Assembly (NCBI GenBank): GCA_026014725.1
Contig: JAOZHV010000001.1
Span: 36,531 to 100,530 of the forward strand
Length of the DNA: 64,000 nucleotides
Reading direction: 5' to 3'
DNA from: Candidatus Bathyarchaeota archaeon
Lineage (GTDB): Archaea > Thermoproteota > Bathyarchaeia > Bathyarchaeales > Bathycorpusculaceae
The notes beneath the pieces are model-generated. The model did no database searches. It was not told where the DNA came from and saw only the letters and a program-made list of their open reading frames with translations. A program made the position numbers and the translations under genes. This document shows positions 25,368-35,015 of the stretch, one piece after another. Positions within the stretch are counted from its first letter, which is position 1; each line of letters starts with the position of its first letter.

Positions 25368-26450
25368 TTACTTGAATTTCAACGGACCGAAATGCTTTGA
25401 GTTCTTGCGAAGGAAAGCACTTTCAACGCCCGTAACGACAGCCATAACTGAGACTGCACCTTGCAGATCTTGCTCCACTCTGGCGCCCCAAATAATCTTT
25501 GTGTTTGGTGGCAATGAGCGTTTCATGATCTCTGCAGCTCGGTTGACTTCTGTCAAGGTTAGATCCTCTCCACCAGAGACGTGAATCAGCAAGCCTTTAG
25601 CTTTTGTAACGTCCTCGATATCGAGTAAACGTCCGTTAAGAGCTTTTTCAACTGCTTGTTCTACTCTGGTTTCGCCGGTACCTTCACCGATGCCGATTGA
25701 AGCTAAACCTGACGATGTCATGATTGCTTTGAGGTCTGCGTAGTCCAAGTTTATCAAGCTTGCAGTGGTAATGGTTTCAGTTACGCCTTTGATGAATTTG
25801 CCCACAGTTGTGTTTGCAACACCTAAAGCTTCACGGAACGGCAAGTTACCTGCAACTTTAACTAGACGGTTGTTGTCAATTACTACAACGGTGTCACAGA
25901 CTGCTTTCAGCCTGTTGAGGCCTTTCTTTGCAGCTTCCATTCTTGCAGTTTCAACTTCGAACGGAAGAGTGACCACACCAACAATCAAAGGTGCTGTAGG
26001 AGAACCTGCGAATTTTTTCCGTAGACAGTCAGCTAAACCGACAATTGATCCAGTTCCTGTACCGCCACCCAGACCAGCTACCATGAATATGATGTTCGAT
26101 TTAGCTAATTCATGGATAACTTCGTTGGCAGTCTCATAGAGAGCACGCTCACCGACTTCTGGGTAACCTCCACTTCCTAGACCTCTTGTTAGTTTCTCAC
26201 CGATCAAAATTCTTTTGTCTGCTTTGGTTATGCGCAAGTGTGTAGCATCAGTGTTTACAGCGACAAGTTTACCGCCTGTAATGCCTTTTTCTTTAGCCCA
26301 TGTAATTACGTTGCAACCTGCACCGCCTAATCCGACAGCGACCACTGATGGCGCTGCCATCCTTGCATATTTCTCGATTTTTTCCTCTTGTGTTTCTACA
26401 TAAGGAGTCTCAGAGTACTCGTAGGGTTGTTGTTCTTGATCTTTTAGCAC
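25368..26450 (-). CDS. ftsZ: Cell-division GTPase FtsZ
   Basis: Tubulin-family protein that polymerises into the division ring (360 aa). Residues 36-46 'VVAVGLGGAGCN', GTP-binding 'GGGTGTG' at 128-134, 'ETARMEAAKKGLNRL', and T7 loop 'NLDYADLKAIM'. The C-terminal tail is short and basic. GTG start with GGGGGAT six bases upstream. A TATA-like sequence at 26498-26508 lies ~50 bases upstream. Confidence 0.97.
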   Translation of the reverse strand: MLKDQEQQPYEYSETPYVETQEEKIEKYARMAAPSVVAVGLGGAGCNVITWAKEKGITGGKLVAVNTDATHLRITKADKRILIGEKLTRGLGSGGYPEVGERALYETANEVIHELAKSNIIFMVAGLGGGTGTGSIVGLADCLRKKFAGSPTAPLIVGVVTLPFEVETARMEAAKKGLNRLKAVCDTVVVIDNNRLVKVAGNLPFREALGVANTTVGKFIKGVTETITTASLINLDYADLKAIMTSSGLASIGIGEGTGETRVEQAVEKALNGRLLDIEDVTKAKGLLIHVSGGEDLTLTEVNRAAEIMKRSLPPNTKIIWGARVEQDLQGAVSVMAVVTGVESAFLRKNSKHFGPLKFK

Positions 26451-26497
26451 TTTTATCCCCCAAATTATATTTATTTAAATCGTAAGAATTACGATAC

Positions 26498-26508
26498 TAT
26501 ATATAAAG
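26498..26508 (-). promoter_or_regulatory. Probable ftsZ TATA box
   Basis: Minus-strand CTTTATATATAG centred ~53 bases upstream of the GTG start, giving an expected ~27-base leader that includes the GGGGGAT ribosome-binding site. Confidence 0.5.
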
Positions 26509-26576
26509 ATTTTGTAAAAAGCATGTTGAAAAACAAACTGTTAAACACAACTACACTATCACGTTTCGTAATATAG

Positions 26577-26585
26577 CTTATATAC
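26577..26585 (+). promoter_or_regulatory. TATA box for the 26622 gene
   Basis: CTTATATAC sits 41 bases before ATG 26622. The expected start of transcription near 26607 leaves the AGGAG at the right distance from that ATG and excludes the ATG at 26601. Confidence 0.45.
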
Positions 26586-26621
26586 GACTTCGATGAAAAA
26601 ATGGGAGAAGGAGAAAACACA

Positions 26622-27020
26622 ATGAAAAAGCTAACACTTATGAAACGTTTCATGAGACATTACGTCGGAAAAGGCTGCCGCTTAGTGATCAAAGAGAAAG
26701 ACGGCGCTTTCAAAGTGCATACTATCGAAATTATGCAAAAAACAGACAACACTTGCCCAGTAAAAGACATACCAATCGGCGACTACTTCATCCACCTAGT
26801 CGCCACCAACCAAAAAGGAAACGAAGCCTCTATAGTGTGCAACTGGACAGAAGACCTTCTCAAAAGCCTTATGGAAAGCTACAAACAAGCAAAAGACGCT
26901 GATTACTCAGAAATAACAATGTTCAGAAACCCGCTGTCCAACGATGAAAACAGCTGGCTTCTATCTTGGGGTGACAAAATCCCAAACCGAAAAACTGACC
27001 CCGTGCGATACATTAGTTAA
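26622..27020 (+). CDS. Hypothetical protein, 132 aa
   Basis: Starts at ATG 26622 with AGGAG eight bases upstream; an in-frame ATG at 26601 would precede the ribosome-binding site. Sequence 'MKKLTLMKRFMRHYVGKGCR' then a beta-rich region 'LVIKEKDGAFKVHTIEIMQ'. 'VATNQKGNEASIVCNWTEDLLKS' follows. No family recognised. Base composition resembles its neighbours. Divergent from ftsZ. Confidence 0.7.
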   Translation: MKKLTLMKRFMRHYVGKGCRLVIKEKDGAFKVHTIEIMQKTDNTCPVKDIPIGDYFIHLVATNQKGNEASIVCNWTEDLLKSLMESYKQAKDADYSEITMFRNPLSNDENSWLLSWGDKIPNRKTDPVRYIS

Positions 27021-27152
27021 CAATCACTTTCTTCTTTTTGCCTCGCAATAATTTTTAACGAAAAATTCAAGCAGAACATAGAACCGTATACGATTTGTTT
27101 ATGTTTACCCCTCAAGATTACCTATGCATCGAAAGCAGAAGGCAATCAAGAA

Positions 27153-28214
27153 TTGACAAATAATGAAAAGATTACCATGTTGCATGGCGCTGGCGGCACG
27201 GTCATGCATGACCTAGTCAAAAACTATGTTGTAAAGTACTTCGGCGGCATCGGCAACGCTGATGTTCCCTTGGAAGCCATGGATGACGCAGCAGTGGTCG
27301 GTGACGTTGTGTTCAAAAGTGATTCGCATGCGGTTAAGCCCATCTTTTTCCCCGGTGGAGACATAGGGCGCATCGCAATATCTGGCACTGTTAATGATAT
27401 TTCTGCGTTGGGTGCAGAGCCGACGGCTTTAGCTTGTGGGCTTGTTCTCGAGGAGGGGTTGCTGCTTTCAGATTTAGAGCGCATCCTGTCCAGCATGAGG
27501 CAGACGTGTCTTGAGGCGGGCGTGGGCATTGTTACTGGCGATACGAAGGTTGTTGAGAAGGGCAGTTTAGGCGGTTGTGTCATGAATGTTTCAGGAATTG
27601 GCAGGCGCACACCAGCCTTAGACAGCAACCTCCAAGTTGTAAGGAAATATCGTAATTTCGCGGCGCGCTGGTTATTGGATTCTAACCTTGCCGAGGGCGA
27701 CAAAATCATCCTGTCAGGCACCATTGGCGACCATGGTTTGGCTGTGCTTTCCGCTCAGCAGGGCTTAACGTTTGGAAGCCAAATCCTCTCCGACGTAAAA
27801 CCGCTAAACCGCATGGTTCAACGCTTGCTGGGCGAGGTGGGCGGTGTTGTTGCTATCAAAGACCCCACAAGAGGCGGCTTAGCTGATGCACTAAATGAGT
27901 GGGCGGAAAAATCCAAAATCGGCATACTCATAAACGAAGACAAAGTTCCTATCCGAAGTGATGTGCAAACTGCTTGCGAGATGCTGGGCTTAGACCCCAT
28001 GGAAGTTGGAAACGAGGGCAAATACATAATCGGAGTAGTGCCTCAGAAAGCAAAGCAAGCCTTAGAATTCCTAAAACAAACTCCTGAAGGAAAAGACGCG
28101 CAAATAATCGGCGAAGCCACAAAAGAATTCAAGGGCGTAGCCATGCAAACGCTCGTGGGTGGCAAACGGATACTGGCAAGACCAGTCGGTGACCCAGTGC
28201 CGAGAATTTGCTAA
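27153..28214 (+). CDS. hypE: Hydrogenase maturation protein HypE
   Basis: Dehydrates the HypF-made thiocarbamate on its own C-terminal Cys to a thiocyanate, the cyanide source for the [NiFe] centre. PurM-like ATPase fold: 'LHGAGGTVMHDLV', 'MDDAAVVGD', 'DPTRGGLADALNEWA', and the diagnostic C-terminal 'PRIC' with Cys as the last residue. 353 aa, TTG start. Its stop overlaps the stop of the convergent hypD (shared CTAA). Confidence 0.97.
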   Translation: MTNNEKITMLHGAGGTVMHDLVKNYVVKYFGGIGNADVPLEAMDDAAVVGDVVFKSDSHAVKPIFFPGGDIGRIAISGTVNDISALGAEPTALACGLVLEEGLLLSDLERILSSMRQTCLEAGVGIVTGDTKVVEKGSLGGCVMNVSGIGRRTPALDSNLQVVRKYRNFAARWLLDSNLAEGDKIILSGTIGDHGLAVLSAQQGLTFGSQILSDVKPLNRMVQRLLGEVGGVVAIKDPTRGGLADALNEWAEKSKIGILINEDKVPIRSDVQTACEMLGLDPMEVGNEGKYIIGVVPQKAKQALEFLKQTPEGKDAQIIGEATKEFKGVAMQTLVGGKRILARPVGDPVPRIC

Positions 28215-29299
28215 GTTTGAACAGCGGTGCTTTTTGCCCAGACTCGGCAGGTTCCTTCGCTGCTGACCATGCATGGACCAACCGGGTTTGCTGGATTGCA
28301 GGTTTTGAGGAACATAGGGCACTGGTTAGGCTTGATTTTTCCAATAATTACAAGGTGGCATTCGCAGCCAAGCAGGATGTCTTTACCTTGCTCTACGTGA
28401 ACGTCGTGCTTTTTGCGTGCATCATACGCTGAAAGTGCGTCGCGCAGTTGTAGTGCAGAGTCAGGCAGGCGTCCGATTCCTCGCCAGTTGCCAGCGGTAA
28501 CGGTGAAAGCTTTCTCCATCATTTCCAGAGCCTTCACGTTGCCTTCGGGCTTGACTACACGTTGGTACTCGTTTTCTAAGCGTGCGGTGCCTTCGCTGAG
28601 TTGTTTTAGAATCATGTAAATCGACATTAACACGTCAATAGGTTCGAACCCAGCTACAACAGTTGGCATACGATAAACTCTGGGAAACAACTCATAAGGT
28701 TTCAAGCCGATGATTGCGCTCACGTGCCCTGGCGCTATGAAGCCATCAATTTCTAAGTCGCCGATGCCCAGCAACAGCTCCATGGCTGGAGGAATCAAAC
28801 GATGAGACACCAAAAAACTAAAGTTTTCTGGTAAATCTCCGAGCGCTTCAACCGCTGTCGATGGCGCTGTAGTCTCAAAACCGACTGCTGAGAACACAAA
28901 CTCTTTGTCTGGCTCTTGTTTTGCCATCTTAACAGCATCTGATGTCGCGTAGACGATTCGAACGTCAGCTCCAGCGGCTTTAGCTTGCAAAAGGGACATT
29001 TCACTTCCAGGCACCCGCAGCACATCGCCAAAGCAGGTTACTACTATGCCTTTTTGGGCTAACTGCACAGCCTCATCGATTTCTGCCGCGGGAACAATGC
29101 AGACGGGGCAGCCTGGTCCAGCGATGACCTCGACGTTTTCTGGCAGAAGGCTGCGTAAGCCAAAGTGTGTTATTGTCCATTCGTGTGTTCCGCAGACATG
29201 ACAAATTTTTGTTTGCCCTTTTTTAGGTGCGACTTGCTTGATTTTTGAGGCTATGCTCTTTGCGAGTTCGGGGTTTCGAAATCTTAGGTTTTCAGCCAT
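28211..29299 (-). CDS. hypD: Hydrogenase maturation protein HypD
   Basis: Fe-S scaffold protein on which Fe(CN)2CO is assembled with HypC. 362 residues. 'ICHVCGTHEW' and 'GPGCPVC' are the catalytic cysteine motifs; the C-terminal iron-sulfur cysteines are in 'CECHLVIIG', 'NQCPMFLKTCNP' and 'GTCRVW'. Preceded by hypC (15 bases). Confidence 0.97.
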   Translation of the reverse strand: MAENLRFRNPELAKSIASKIKQVAPKKGQTKICHVCGTHEWTITHFGLRSLLPENVEVIAGPGCPVCIVPAAEIDEAVQLAQKGIVVTCFGDVLRVPGSEMSLLQAKAAGADVRIVYATSDAVKMAKQEPDKEFVFSAVGFETTAPSTAVEALGDLPENFSFLVSHRLIPPAMELLLGIGDLEIDGFIAPGHVSAIIGLKPYELFPRVYRMPTVVAGFEPIDVLMSIYMILKQLSEGTARLENEYQRVVKPEGNVKALEMMEKAFTVTAGNWRGIGRLPDSALQLRDALSAYDARKKHDVHVEQGKDILLGCECHLVIIGKIKPNQCPMFLKTCNPANPVGPCMVSSEGTCRVWAKSTAVQT

Positions 29300-29314
29300 G
29301 CCTTTGGCACCAGT

Positions 29315-29539
29315 TTATTCTTGTCCTGTTTGTAGAATGTCGTTCCATAAGCTTAAGGTTTCTAAGGCTTCCTTTTCTTCAAGAACTTGAATTGCGTAGC
29401 CAGCATGAACTAGCACGTACTGGCCTACTTTAACGTCAACCAGCGACACGTTAACTTCCCTTAGAACGCCTTGACCGAAGTCTACGTTGGCTTTTGTTCC
29501 TTCGAGGCTTAGAACTTTAGCTGGAATTGCTAAACACAT
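29315..29539 (-). CDS. hypC: Hydrogenase maturation chaperone HypC
   Basis: 74 residues starting with the invariant 'MCLAIPAKV', whose Cys2 carries the iron ligand complex to the hydrogenase large subunit. 'GQYVLVHAGYAIQVLEEKEA' completes the family signature. Lies between hypF and hypD in one transcription unit. Confidence 0.97.
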   Translation of the reverse strand: MCLAIPAKVLSLEGTKANVDFGQGVLREVNVSLVDVKVGQYVLVHAGYAIQVLEEKEALETLSLWNDILQTGQE

Positions 29540-29589
29540 ACCTAATCAGATAATAAGACGGCGTTAAACAGCGATAAAAACAGATTGGT

Positions 29590-31872
29590 CTAAAAACCTG
29601 AAAATCCAGCCACAACTGCCTGACCAAACGAGACCCCACCGTCCCCCGCTGGAACTGCTTCGTGGACAAAGAAGCGCAATCCAGCAGCCTCAACGGTTTC
29701 TCGCATGAGTTGGGCGAGTATTTGGTTGCAGGCTGCGCCGCCTGAGAAGCCGACCGCTTTTATGTCGTGTTCTTGTGCTTTTTCCACTGCTAAAGTTGCT
29801 AGCCCTTTTGCTAGGTAAGCGTGGGCTGAATATGCCAAGTCTGCATTAGAGACTTTGCCCATGCTCTGGTAGACAGTGCCTATAATGGTCGTAGTATCCA
29901 CTACGTTGCCATGGAAGACTGGTGTAAGTTTTAGGGTGTCTTTGCCAGTTAACGCTAAAGATTCCAGTTTCATAGCTGGTTCCCCCTCGTAAGTTCGTTC
30001 AAAACAAACCCCTAAAATAACGGCAATAGCATCCAAGACCCTGCCGCAACTGGTAGTTTCGACTGTGTTTGCGCCTTTTTCTAGTTGGTTCAGGATGAGT
30101 TTGGCTTCTAATTCGCCATGAGGCAAACGACCGCTGTTTCGCATCACCCAGTCGTCAACGTTTACTCCTGCGTTTGCAAGCATTCCAGCCGCCAAGCGCA
30201 CGGGATAACGGCTTGCCAAATCACCGCCAAGCAACGGCTGAGGCTCCAGATGCCCAAGACGCTTAAATTCTGCTGATTCAAGTTTGCAGTGGAGGATTTC
30301 GCCGCCCCACGCTTCGCCGTCAGAGCCATAGCCGTAGCCGTCACAAGTAATCGCCACTATTTCCTCTAAACCATGCTCAGCCAGCAACGCCGCCGCATGA
30401 GCATGATGATGCTGCACCTGCACCAACGGCAAACCGTCAGCTTCAGCCATTTCTTTAGCTAAGTTGGTCGTAGTAAACTTGGGATGCAAATCACACGCTA
30501 CTGCCTCGGCTTTGCAGTTGGTTAAACGTTCAAGGTGGCTTGTGGCTTCTTGGAGGAAGCTTCGGGTTTCGATGTTTTCTGTGTCGCCGATGTGTTGGCT
30601 AATGAATGCCTTGTCCTCAAAGAGCAGGCAGGAGGTATTGTTTAGTTCACCACCCAAGCCCACGACGCAACGTTTTGATTTGGTTTTGAGTCTGATTGGT
30701 GCTGGTGCGTACCCTCGGCTTCGCCTGATGAAAACTTGGCGGTCACCGTGCGTGCGCATGACTGAGTCGTCGCATCGGTGGGCGATTTTGCGGTTGTGAA
30801 ACAAGAAATAATCCACTGTTTCACCCAGTATTTTGAGTGCTTCTTGGTTGTCTTTTACGATGGGCTGGTTTGGCGGGTTGGCGCTGGTCATCACGAATGA
30901 TTCGTCAGGCACTTGGTCGAAGAGCATGTAGTGCAAGCCCGTGTAGGGTAGCATGACGCCGACGTTGTGCAGGTGCGGTGCCACGAGCGGTGAGAGGTTG
31001 TAGTTTTTGTTTTTGTTTAGCAACACTATTGGGCGCTGCGGGGAAGTTAGGAGTTCTTGCTCTTTCGAAGAAACTTCGGCAAACGTTTGTGCGGCTTGCA
31101 GGTTTTTTGCCATGATGGCGAAGGGTTTCTCGCGGCGGTGCTTCGTTTCTCGAAGCCTCGATAATGGCTCTTCCAGCACGGTTGACGATGCAATATGGAA
31201 GCCGCCGTAGCCTTTTACTGCCAAAATTTTGCCTTCCGAGAGTAACTTGCCAGCTGTCCGCACTGGGTCGCTGGTTTGCACTGGCTCGCCCTTGTTTGTT
31301 GTCAAATACACTTTTGGTCCGCACGTTGGGCACGCTACCGTCTGCGCGTGAAACCGCCGATTCGCTGGAGTGTCAAATTCTTTTTGGCATAAACCGCACA
31401 GGGGGAACTCGCGCATGGTGGTGTTTTCGCGGTCGTAGGGCAAGCGTTCGATGATGGTGAAGCGTGGACCACAATCCGTGCAAGTGATAAAAAAATAGTC
31501 GTAGCGTGGGTCTTTTGGGTCGCGGAGTTCTTTGAGACACTGATTGCAGATGGCTATGTCTGGCGGTATGATGGAGCCTGAGAGTTCTGCTTCTTTGGAG
31601 CTGTGGTGGATGGAAAACTTTGTGTACTCGTTTTTGCCTGAAAGTTCAATTCGCCTGACTTGGTCTATTTGGGCAAGAGGCGGCTTTTGCGCAGTTAAAT
31701 CACGCATAAAATTCTCGATTTGTTGCGCGTCTCCTTCCAAGAGCACTTCCACTCCAGCGTCGCCTCTGTTGAGCACGTAACCTGCCAAGCCGTTGGCTAC
31801 TGCGATGCGGTAGATGAAGGGGCGAAAACCTACGCCTTGAACAATGCCTGAAATGCCGAGTTTAACGCGCAA
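29590..31872 (-). CDS. hypF: Carbamoyltransferase HypF
   Basis: Converts carbamoyl phosphate to carbamoyl-AMP and transfers the carbamoyl group to HypE. 760 residues with acylphosphatase domain (1-90, 'GIVQGVGFRPFIYRIA'), two Cys4 zinc fingers (~105-185, 'CNQCLKEL', 'CTDCGPRF', 'CGLCQKEF', 'CPTCGPKV'), YrdC-like domain (~200-390) and Kae1-like domain with 'VQHHHAHAAALLAEHG' and 'VGFSGGAACN'. TTG start. TATA-like TGTATAAG near 31908-31917. No hydrogenase or hypA/hypB genes are in the window. Confidence 0.97.
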   Translation of the reverse strand: MRVKLGISGIVQGVGFRPFIYRIAVANGLAGYVLNRGDAGVEVLLEGDAQQIENFMRDLTAQKPPLAQIDQVRRIELSGKNEYTKFSIHHSSKEAELSGSIIPPDIAICNQCLKELRDPKDPRYDYFFITCTDCGPRFTIIERLPYDRENTTMREFPLCGLCQKEFDTPANRRFHAQTVACPTCGPKVYLTTNKGEPVQTSDPVRTAGKLLSEGKILAVKGYGGFHIASSTVLEEPLSRLRETKHRREKPFAIMAKNLQAAQTFAEVSSKEQELLTSPQRPIVLLNKNKNYNLSPLVAPHLHNVGVMLPYTGLHYMLFDQVPDESFVMTSANPPNQPIVKDNQEALKILGETVDYFLFHNRKIAHRCDDSVMRTHGDRQVFIRRSRGYAPAPIRLKTKSKRCVVGLGGELNNTSCLLFEDKAFISQHIGDTENIETRSFLQEATSHLERLTNCKAEAVACDLHPKFTTTNLAKEMAEADGLPLVQVQHHHAHAAALLAEHGLEEIVAITCDGYGYGSDGEAWGGEILHCKLESAEFKRLGHLEPQPLLGGDLASRYPVRLAAGMLANAGVNVDDWVMRNSGRLPHGELEAKLILNQLEKGANTVETTSCGRVLDAIAVILGVCFERTYEGEPAMKLESLALTGKDTLKLTPVFHGNVVDTTTIIGTVYQSMGKVSNADLAYSAHAYLAKGLATLAVEKAQEHDIKAVGFSGGAACNQILAQLMRETVEAAGLRFFVHEAVPAGDGGVSFGQAVVAGFSGF

Positions 31873-31973
31873 ACAGTTGACCTTAGCCTAAATCAGAAAC
31901 AGGGTTTTCTCTTATACATTTCTAGTAAATGCTTGGAAATCATTAAAATAGCAAAAGCCCCCGTGAGTAAGCA

Positions 31974-32180
31974 ATGAAGCCCCTAACGTTTGCGATAGCA
32001 TTTATTCTGGCAATTGTCATAGTCATCGTTGGCACGTTTTTTTATCCCAACATTCTGGGGCAAGCGGCAACGCAAGGCAACGATTTTGTTTTCGGCTTCT
32101 TTCTGATTCCGTTTTTTGCTCTGCTGTTTTTGGGTTGGCTGGGAGAAAAAATAGTTCTAAAAGTACTCAAGAAAGATTAG
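31974..32180 (+). CDS. Small two-helix membrane protein
   Basis: 68 residues: N-terminal helix 'AIAFILAIVIVIVGTFF', a short loop, second helix 'GFFLIPFFALLFLGWL', and basic end 'VLKVLKKD'. No family recognised. TTAAAATA at 31944-31951 is about 26 bases before the ATG, so the message may be leaderless. Confidence 0.65.
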   Translation: MKPLTFAIAFILAIVIVIVGTFFYPNILGQAATQGNDFVFGFFLIPFFALLFLGWLGEKIVLKVLKKD

Positions 32181-32188
32181 TTTTGGTT

Positions 32189-32233
32189 GCTTTTTATAAG
32201 AGGGAGGGGAGGGTTCCCTGAAAGCAACAAAAC
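32189..32233 (+). repeat. Dispersed intergenic repeat, copy C
   Basis: CTTTTTATAAGAGGGAGGGG then AGGGTTCCCTGAAAGCAACA. It shares the end GAAAGCAACAAA(A)C and the A/T-then-G layout with copies A and D. GTTGCTTT at 32185-32192 pairs with AAAGCAAC at 32221-32228, so this copy is closed by an 8-bp stem. Confidence 0.5.
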
Positions 32234-32362
32234 CTTTCTCTATGGTGCTTAAACAATGAACCAGAGTTAACGCTAGAGAGACTGCGGGTTTGTCAATGCT
32301 TCTTTTTTGACGAGGGATTTAGTCAACAAACCCTAAATTTAACCATCGCAGAAATAAGTGTC

Positions 32363-33223
32363 ATGAAATCGGATTTAGCTTCGCTTCACAAGATACTAAA
32401 AGACGGAACCCGACAAAAAATTATATCTCTACTCGCTGAAAAAGGAAGCCTAACCTACACTGAGCTAATGGATTCAACAGACATTACCAGCACTGGAACG
32501 CTCAACTACCACCTAAAAATCTTAGGCGAACTTTTGGCGAAAAACGACGCTGGACAATACATTCTAACGGAAAAAGGCAAGCTTGCCGCACGACTCCTCG
32601 ATGAGTTCCCGCCCGATTACTCTCTCGAGGCAAAGAAGATTTGGTCCCGCCGCTTCTTAATTGTAGCAGTCGCCATAAACATAGGCGGATTACTTCTAGT
32701 TATAGTCTTAAACATTCTAGGATATCTTGACATTGCTGGCTTATACAGGGGCATATTCGGCTTCATCACGGGCTTAGTGTTCTTCTACGTTTTCTACAGA
32801 ATGATTCGACCTACAACTAATGCAAAATCCCATCAGAAATCGAATACGCCAGAAACAAACCCTGATAGAACCATCAAAGACATCTTCGTTTCAGGCAGAA
32901 GCCTCCAAGAAGTAAACGACCAGATATGTCAGTGGATAAGAGCAGAAGGCATTACCGTTGAGGTGCAACACGAAGACTTCTTTAGAGGCCGACTTGGTAT
33001 CCCAAGTGGGCTGGGACTTACTGCACCAAAATACTTCGAAATCTCCTGCACAGTGGAACCCAAGGGCGTTAAAGTGCACACTGAAGGCTGGATAAGCGTT
33101 TATGACGTAAGAGAGCAAAGCTTCTCAAGCAATCCATGGGTAATGGGCAATATACCCCGACGGAAAGGGCAGAAAGTAATTGAGCACTTATGGGCTATAC
33201 TAGAAGCTATTTCTGAGAAGTAA
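32363..33223 (+). CDS. Membrane-anchored winged-helix regulator
   Basis: 286 residues. Residues 1-80 are an ArsR-like winged helix ('DGTRQKIISLLAEKGSLTYTELM', 'TGTLNYHLKILGELL') that should bind DNA. Two membrane helices follow (~95-150, 'RFLIVAVAINIGGLLLVIVL', 'FGFITGLVFFYVFYRMI'), then a ~130-residue soluble domain of unknown type. This winged-helix-plus-membrane layout is common in archaea; the signal is not known. Starts at ATG after 'AAGTGTC'. Confidence 0.8.
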   Translation: MKSDLASLHKILKDGTRQKIISLLAEKGSLTYTELMDSTDITSTGTLNYHLKILGELLAKNDAGQYILTEKGKLAARLLDEFPPDYSLEAKKIWSRRFLIVAVAINIGGLLLVIVLNILGYLDIAGLYRGIFGFITGLVFFYVFYRMIRPTTNAKSHQKSNTPETNPDRTIKDIFVSGRSLQEVNDQICQWIRAEGITVEVQHEDFFRGRLGIPSGLGLTAPKYFEISCTVEPKGVKVHTEGWISVYDVREQSFSSNPWVMGNIPRRKGQKVIEHLWAILEAISEK

Positions 33224-33314
33224 GGAGGATTTTTCGCTTATTTGCGGATTTGTCCCTCGCGCTTCATCACCAACGTAGGCTATCGAAAAGCAACTAGAGC
33301 CGCGTGTTTCCATG

Positions 33315-34934
33315 TTAACTTTTAGGCTGTTCTTTTAGTTGTCTTCTTAGGACTTTGCCTGCGCCGCTTATGGGCAGTTCTTTTCTGAATTCTACTTCGC
33401 GGATTACCTTATAAGGTGCCACTTTATCGTTGACGAAAGCCATGATTTCTTGCGCCGTAGCAACCGCACCCTCTTTTAGCACCACGAAAGCCTTCGGAAT
33501 CTCGCCCACCGCAGGCTCTGGCTTGCCCACGACCGCGCAAAGTTTCACTGCGGGGTGCTCGTAGAGAACGTCTTCGATTTCTCTGGGGTAAACGCTATAA
33601 TCCTTGTATTTTATGAGGTCTTTTTTGCGGTCAGTAATGTAGAAGTAGCCTTCCTCGTCAATGCAGGCAATGTCGCCTGTTAAGAGCCAGCCGTCGCGGA
33701 GCACTGTGGCGGTTTCTTTGGGCTTTTGCCAGTAACCCTTCATGACCTGTGGACCTTTAACTGCTAACTCGCCAGTTTCGCCCGCAACAAGGCTTCTCTC
33801 GCCTGTTTCTAAATCAACGATTTTAGCTTCCGTATCTGGCAGGGGCAAGCCGATTGAGCCGACTTTCACGGTTTTCATCGACTTGTCCACTGGCGTGCAA
33901 TGCGTGACGGGCGAGGCTTCGGTTAATCCGTATCCTTCAGCGAGGAATCCGCCTGTAACCTCCATGAACTTCTTTTGCACTTGCGGCGGCAGTGGGGACG
34001 CTCCAGAAATGCAGACTCGAATCGAGGTTAAGTCGTATTTGCCCAGTTCTGAGTTGGCTAAAAGGATTGAGTACATAGTTGGCGAGCCGCAATAAACCGT
34101 GACCTTGTGCCGTTGTATAGTTTCTAAGACTTTTGCGGGGTCAAATTTCGGCACCAAAACTATCTTTGAGGCTAAACTGATTGGCACGGTCATGCTTGTG
34201 GTCATGCCGTAAATGTGAAACAGAGGCAAAGCTGCAAGGAAGGTTTCTTTGGTTTCTGCGCCTTTTATCCAAGCGGCAAACGCCAGAGCGTTCGAGAGCA
34301 GGTTTTTGTGGGTTAGCATGGCGCCTTTGGCTGTTCCTGTGGTGCCGCCCGTGTACTGCAACGCTGCCAAATCCTCGTTTGGGTCTATTCTAATGTTCGG
34401 TTGGTCGTAGGAAGCTGATTCCAACAAATCTTGGAAGGACAGCATGTTTGGGTTGCTCTCAGAGTCGAAATCTTCCAATCTTGTTGTTATTACGTGTTTT
34501 AGCTGGGTTTTTTGCCGAACTTTCTCCACCACTGGGTAGAGCGTGTCAAGTGTGACTATGGTTTGGGCTCCAGAATCGCCAAGCTGGTACTCGACCTCGC
34601 GCTCGCGGTGCAGGGGACTAATCGTTGTAACAACTGCGCCAGCTTTGAGTGCTCCGAAGAAGGCGATGACGAACTGGGGAATGTTTGGCAGGTAGAGTGC
34701 AACGCGGTCGCCTTTTTTTGTGCCTAATTTGGCTAAGGCGTTGGCAAACTGGTTCGAGAACAAATCCAGCTGCTTGTATGTGATTTCTTTTTCAGCATAA
34801 ACTATGGCAACTTTTTCTGGGTATTCAGTAGCAGTTTTTTGCAAAAGTCCATGCAAGGGAACAGCAGGGTAGCTTATGCTTTTTGGCACTTCAAGAGGCC
34901 AATTCTTAAACCAAGGTTTATGCTGGTAACTCAT
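33315..34934 (-). CDS. Acyl-CoA synthetase (AMP-forming)
   Basis: 539-residue adenylate-forming ligase that activates a carboxylic acid to its CoA thioester. P-loop 'YTGGTTGTAKGAMLTHKN', A5 'GYGLTEASPV', 'LLTGDIACIDEEGYFYITDRKKDLIKYKDY'-type hinge (D and K residues present) and catalytic Lys in 'ISGAGKVLRRQLKE'. Looks like a medium/long-chain fatty-acid type; substrate not decidable. Stands alone, facing away from the flavodoxin gene. Confidence 0.92.
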   Translation of the reverse strand: MSYQHKPWFKNWPLEVPKSISYPAVPLHGLLQKTATEYPEKVAIVYAEKEITYKQLDLFSNQFANALAKLGTKKGDRVALYLPNIPQFVIAFFGALKAGAVVTTISPLHREREVEYQLGDSGAQTIVTLDTLYPVVEKVRQKTQLKHVITTRLEDFDSESNPNMLSFQDLLESASYDQPNIRIDPNEDLAALQYTGGTTGTAKGAMLTHKNLLSNALAFAAWIKGAETKETFLAALPLFHIYGMTTSMTVPISLASKIVLVPKFDPAKVLETIQRHKVTVYCGSPTMYSILLANSELGKYDLTSIRVCISGASPLPPQVQKKFMEVTGGFLAEGYGLTEASPVTHCTPVDKSMKTVKVGSIGLPLPDTEAKIVDLETGERSLVAGETGELAVKGPQVMKGYWQKPKETATVLRDGWLLTGDIACIDEEGYFYITDRKKDLIKYKDYSVYPREIEDVLYEHPAVKLCAVVGKPEPAVGEIPKAFVVLKEGAVATAQEIMAFVNDKVAPYKVIREVEFRKELPISGAGKVLRRQLKEQPKS

Positions 34935-35015
34935 TCGATAAGCAACCTATCGCCAAATAATTATTAAAACTCTCTAAAAAGTGTTAATTACCCCTTTCAC
35001 GCAACTATAGCGTTT

